Shown here in pieces: positions 13,645 to 16,866 of a stretch of 16,866 nt of DNA. The stretch is from Gammaproteobacteria bacterium (GTDB lineage Bacteria; Pseudomonadota; Gammaproteobacteria; Eutrophobiales; Eutrophobiaceae): positions 1-16,866 of the forward strand of contig JABHFC010000305.1 in NCBI GenBank assembly GCA_018676275.1, given 5' to 3'. The translations under genes and the position numbers were made by a program. The notes under the pieces are model-generated. The model was not told the origin of the DNA. It saw only the letters and a list, made by a program, of their open reading frames with translations, and searched no databases. The first letter of the stretch is position 1; the number at the start of each line of letters is the position of its first letter.

Positions 13645-13743
13645 AATATTTTGGAGAAGTATAGCTAGGGAACTTACCCTAAATTTCTAAAACATACATT
13701 GTTTTCCTGTCATACTATCTTTTCTTTTGGTTGAGGATGCCTG

Positions 13744-14538
13744 ATGGAAAAGAAACGCATTGGTATTATTGGTTTTGGTTTTATCGGCCGATATATCTAC
13801 GAGCAAATTCAAACTCATGAAGCTGATATGGAAATCGCTTTCATCTGGAATCGTTCAAAAGAAGCTATTTCAGATCTACCCCAGGAACTTATTCTTGATG
13901 AGCTTGGTAAGTTCGCTGACTACCAGCCTGATTTAATTCTGGAGCTGGCACACCCGGCAATCTCTGCCGAATATGGCGAAGCCTTTTTAAAAGAAACAAA
14001 CTATATGATGTTATCTGTCACTGCCATGGCGGATGATAATCTTGCACAGCGTCTACAAAACACGGCTCTGGAAAACAACACCAAACTTTTTATCCCTCAT
14101 GGTGCGCTCATTGGTGTAGACAATTTACGGGAAGGGTTAGACAACTGGGAAGAAGTCACTATCACTTTTAAAAAACATCCTGACTCTCTCGATTTTTCCA
14201 ATATGGATATTGAGCCTGCTTCGATCACCTCCAGCACAGTAGTATTTGATGGTCCTGTGCGCGATATTGCCAAACTGTTTCCGCGCAATGTAAACACCAT
14301 GGTAACCTGTGCGCTGAGTACACTGGGGCTTGATAAAACTCGCGCCATATTGATTAGCGATCCGGCCTTGACCAGCCTGAGTGCTGAAGTCGTAGCTACT
14401 GGCAAAGACGGCAGCTTGTTTGAGACAAAAAAAGTTGAACAATCGGCAGGTGTTTCGGGCACGGGTATGCTGACATCGCAACTTGGTAGCATTCGTCGTG
14501 CAATGCTGGGTGGTAAGCCGGGAATAAATTTTGTCTAG
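13744..14538 (+). CDS. L-aspartate dehydrogenase-like protein
   Basis: A 264-residue NAD(P)-dependent oxidoreductase of the aspartate dehydrogenase (DUF108) family, which converts L-aspartate to iminoaspartate/oxaloacetate, a step that can feed NAD synthesis. The N-terminal Rossmann fold shows GFGFIG (10-15) and ELAHP (67-71). The catalytic-domain motifs are IPHGALIGVDNLREG (117-131), VFDGPVRDIAKLFPRNVN (167-184) and a closing GTGMLTSQLGSIRRAMLGGKPG (239-260, typical of the dimer/active-site region). Length matches the family. GAGG lies about 7 bases before the ATG at 13744. No nadA or nadC is adjacent, so a catabolic or amino-acid role is as likely as cofactor synthesis. The next gene, 70 bases on, is an amino-acid symporter, which favours a link with amino-acid use. 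Confidence 0.88.
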   Translation: MEKKRIGIIGFGFIGRYIYEQIQTHEADMEIAFIWNRSKEAISDLPQELILDELGKFADYQPDLILELAHPAISAEYGEAFLKETNYMMLSVTAMADDNLAQRLQNTALENNTKLFIPHGALIGVDNLREGLDNWEEVTITFKKHPDSLDFSNMDIEPASITSSTVVFDGPVRDIAKLFPRNVNTMVTCALSTLGLDKTRAILISDPALTSLSAEVVATGKDGSLFETKKVEQSAGVSGTGMLTSQLGSIRRAMLGGKPGINFV

Positions 14539-14608
14539 TGATGCAGAACTTCCACAGACAAAATTTGCCTGAATAAAAATCAAGGTTTCGAACTGGGAAA
14601 ATAAGAAA

Positions 14609-15997
14609 ATGGCGAATGATTTTACACACGAAAAGTGGTCATCTCGAAGAGCCTTTTTATTAGCTGCAATAGGTAGCGCCATTGGTCTCGGCAATGTCTG
14701 GCGCTTTCCATATATCACCGGCGTCAATGGCGGCGGTGCCTTTGTCCTGATCTATTGTGCCTGCATATTAATTATCGCAATGCCCTTGCTGATGGCGGAA
14801 ATCGCCATTGGTCGTCGTGGTGGTGAAAGCCCGATTCGTTCCATGCATAAACTGACCGCAGAAGAAAACTGTAGCAGCTTCTGGCATGGTGTCGGCTGGC
14901 AGGCCATAATCGCACCGACTATCGGACTGATGTACTACAGCGTTGTTGCCGGCTGGACCTTCGATTATGCCTTTGCCAACCTGACCGGTGGCTTTGCCGG
15001 TGTTGATGCCGAAGCATCAAGTGAAAAGTTTTCAGCCTTAATGGCAAACCCAGTACGTCTGATATTCTGGCACACCGCATTCATCGCGCTAACCGTGTTC
15101 ATTGTCTCCCGTGGCATAAAGAAAGGCCTGGAAAAAGCTATTTCCTACCTGATGCCCAGTCTGTTTGTAATCCTGGTTCTGCTGGTCGGCTACACAGCCT
15201 TCACTGCTGATTTCAGCGGTGCTGCAAAATTCATGTTTAAACCTGACTTTTCCAAAGTCACCGCTGATACTGTATTAATGGCTATTGGCCAGGCTTTCTT
15301 TTCAGTCAACGTTGCTGTTGGTGCCTTAATCACCTATGGCGCTTATATGCCAAAAAATATTTCCATTCCACGTGTAACTGGTGTTATTGCTCTCGCTGAT
15401 ACCGGTGTTGCATTAATGATGGGAATGATTATTTTTCCTCTGGTCCTGAGTTACGGTTTAACCGCAGGTGAAGGACCGGGGCTGGTATTTGTTACCTTGC
15501 CGATAGCTTTCGGGCAAATGCCTGCGGGAGTCGTATTTGGAACCCTATTTTTTGTACTAATGGCAGTCGCTGCACTCACTTCATCGCTGGGTATGCTCGA
15601 ACCGGTAGTGTCTTATTTGGAGGAAAAACGAAACTTTAGTCGTGCCCAGATTGCCAGTGCTATGGGTTTTCTTATCTGGCTGTGCGGTCTGCCTGCCCTG
15701 CTTTCCTTTAATGTCTTGTCCGGCTTTACACCACTCGATCAATTCAAACTGTTCGAAGGTAAAACTATTTTTGACCTGATGGATTTCTTCGTGGCTAACC
15801 TTCTCATTCCAACCGGTGGATTATTGCTGGCCCTGTTTGCGGGTTGGGCACTAACTCGAGAATCAATGGCTGATGAACTTGGTTGGCAGAATAGTCCTGT
15901 GCTGTTGACGACATTACGTTTCCTGATCAAGTTTGTCGCACCGATTGCCATTATCGGCATCTTTCTGGTCAATATATTCGGTACCAGTGTTGCATGA
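14609..15997 (+). CDS. Neurotransmitter:sodium symporter (NSS) family transporter
   Basis: A 462-residue inner-membrane sodium-coupled transporter of the NSS/SNF family (LeuT fold), probably for an amino acid. The first helix has the hallmark AAIGSAIGLGNVWRFPYITG (19-38) followed by NGGGAFVLIY (40-49); the unwound GSAIGLGN region and the R32 gate residue are present. About eleven hydrophobic helices follow, including SVNVAVGALITYGAYM (around 231-246) and the TSSLGMLEPVVSYLEE stretch of helix 8 (about 324-339), so the protein looks complete. WRFPY and the overall length resemble bacterial tyrosine/tryptophan-type members (Tyt1, MhsT) more than LeuT, but substrate is not assignable. It follows the aspartate dehydrogenase-like gene by 70 bases on the same strand and faces the AGCS symporter tail to tail, with only 19 bases between stops. 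Confidence 0.93.
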   Translation: MANDFTHEKWSSRRAFLLAAIGSAIGLGNVWRFPYITGVNGGGAFVLIYCACILIIAMPLLMAEIAIGRRGGESPIRSMHKLTAEENCSSFWHGVGWQAIIAPTIGLMYYSVVAGWTFDYAFANLTGGFAGVDAEASSEKFSALMANPVRLIFWHTAFIALTVFIVSRGIKKGLEKAISYLMPSLFVILVLLVGYTAFTADFSGAAKFMFKPDFSKVTADTVLMAIGQAFFSVNVAVGALITYGAYMPKNISIPRVTGVIALADTGVALMMGMIIFPLVLSYGLTAGEGPGLVFVTLPIAFGQMPAGVVFGTLFFVLMAVAALTSSLGMLEPVVSYLEEKRNFSRAQIASAMGFLIWLCGLPALLSFNVLSGFTPLDQFKLFEGKTIFDLMDFFVANLLIPTGGLLLALFAGWALTRESMADELGWQNSPVLLTTLRFLIKFVAPIAIIGIFLVNIFGTSVA

Positions 15998-16016
15998 TGC
16001 TGCAACTTTTTGTGTT

Positions 16017-16866
16017 CTAAATTTTCATCCTCGCCGTGTAGTCCTTCAGGGCTGCCAGTACTTTCGGAGCCAATGCCAACGTTGATGTAACTGTTGGTAT
16101 TGCCATCAGTCCATAAGCCGTATCTACAATATTCAGGACTGCCGCTTCACTCCACACCGCTGCCAGTGGCAAGGTCATTAAATAAACATAGATATAATAC
16201 GAACCAACACGTTTGCCAAACAGGTATTGAGCGCATTTAACGCTGTAATACGAGAGCGTAATCATCGTCGATATCGCAAACATAATAACAACCATTGTCA
16301 AAATAAATTTGCCGATGCCGGGCATCGCCTGTTCAAAAGCCTGTGCTGTCATCACAATACCGCCACCTTCAGTGGAGACACCTGATATAAGAATCACCAG
16401 CGCAGTTAAGGTGCAGATAACATGTGTATCAACAAAAGGACCAATCATCGCTACCATTCCTTCACGTATCGGCTCTTTGGTTTTAGCAGCACCATGAGCC
16501 ATAGGCGCAGTTCCGATACCGGCTTCATTGGAAAATGCAGCGCGTTGAATACCGGTCACCATAACTTCCTTTAAAGTCAATCCGACAGCGCCACCAACAG
16601 CAGCTTTAAAACCCAGACCACTTTTAACAATCAGCATAAGCAGTGCCGGCACTTCGCTTATATTTGTAATTACGATATACATACAGGCAAGAAAATAAAT
16701 TAAACACATTGACGGCACGATACGGGCTGTCGTGCGTCCAATCCGGGTAATACCACCCAACACAACCATCGCCACCACAAACATTGATACGGTACCGGTA
16801 AGTAAAGGCGGCAGGCTCCAGTCTTTATACAGCAAACTCGACAACTGATTCACTTGAAACAGGCTC
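16017..16866 (-). CDS. Sodium:alanine/glycine symporter (AGCS family), C-terminal part
   Basis: The C-terminal 283 or so codons of an AGCS-family transporter; the 5' end lies beyond the right window edge. The frame stays open through position 16866 (reading SLFQVNQLS), and the GTG at 16853 is an internal valine rather than a start. The family signature is strong: GIQRAAFSNEAGIGTAPMAHGAAKTKEP (about 28 residues starting with the invariant GxxRAxFSNEAGxG), then VAMIGPFVDTHVICTLTALVIL. Later helices include FILTMVVIMFAISTMITLSYY. These transporters import alanine or glycine with sodium. The stop is 19 bases from the stop of the NSS symporter, and no obvious terminator stem lies in the gap. Confidence 0.92.
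   Translation of the reverse strand, partial: SLFQVNQLSSLLYKDWSLPPLLTGTVSMFVVAMVVLGGITRIGRTTARIVPSMCLIYFLACMYIVITNISEVPALLMLIVKSGLGFKAAVGGAVGLTLKEVMVTGIQRAAFSNEAGIGTAPMAHGAAKTKEPIREGMVAMIGPFVDTHVICTLTALVILISGVSTEGGGIVMTAQAFEQAMPGIGKFILTMVVIMFAISTMITLSYYSVKCAQYLFGKRVGSYYIYVYLMTLPLAAVWSEAAVLNIVDTAYGLMAIPTVTSTLALAPKVLAALKDYTARMKI

Noticed and set aside
14097..14727. Long antisense open frames opposite the aspartate dehydrogenase and NSS genes
   Set aside because: The sense strand has clear family motifs throughout; the antisense translations are low in recognisable motifs and lack starts with ribosome sites.
16017..16853. GTG at 16853 as the start of the AGCS symporter
   Set aside because: The frame stays open to the window edge with family-like residues (FQxNQ), and the typical N-terminal half would be missing; it is a window truncation.

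Overview
The window looks like chromosomal DNA from an AT-leaning, probably aquatic gammaproteobacterium. This is an inference from gene content: an MlaC-type lipid carrier, sodium-coupled amino-acid symporters, a periplasmic PrxQ/BCP peroxiredoxin, envelope TPR proteins and a MerR regulator. No rRNA, tRNA, CRISPR array, phage genes or intact transposase is visible. Nearly all of the sequence is coding, and no gap between genes exceeds about 260 bases.

Layout, left to right. An intergenic stretch with inverted repeats (1-228) leads into a cytoplasmic Ser/Thr kinase carrying six C-terminal Sel1 repeats (229-1920). Next come a fused XdhC/CoxI-MobA-like molybdenum cofactor maturation protein (2083-3783) and a lone mlaC-like gene (3956-4543). 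On the minus strand follow three envelope TPR proteins: a membrane-anchored one with a cysteine-rich tail (6949-8322), a small secreted one (6243-6824) and a larger DUF4034-like one (4586-5998). A two-TM PH-like membrane protein (8446-8991) converges on the peroxiredoxin gene (8985-9533).

A two-gene minus-strand operon (10587 down to 9634) encodes an uncharacterised histidine-containing protein followed by a MerR-family regulator. In front of it is a promoter with the MerR hallmark of a 19-bp spacer with a central palindrome, so self-regulation is likely. Upstream of that lie a DUF2238/YjdF-like membrane protein (10718-11428) and, divergently, a conserved coiled-coil/membrane protein with a CxxC...CxxxH motif (11610-12227).

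A 195-bp element with perfect 20-bp terminal inverted repeats (12226-12420) looks like a MITE or solo insertion-element remnant. It supplies the last two bases of the stop codon of the gene to its left. To its right are an EEP-fold hydrolase and a PGPGW-type membrane protein (12479-13644), then an aspartate-dehydrogenase-like enzyme (13744-14538), an NSS-family symporter (14609-15997) and, convergently, the C-terminal part of an AGCS-family sodium:alanine/glycine symporter running off the right edge.

The most distinctive points are the MerR-type promoter and operon, the MITE-like element that ends a gene, the strong hairpin between two TPR genes, the Sel1-kinase fusion, the XdhC-MobA fusion without a visible molybdoenzyme, and the cysteine-rich TPR anchor protein. 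No defence island or secondary-metabolite cluster is evident.
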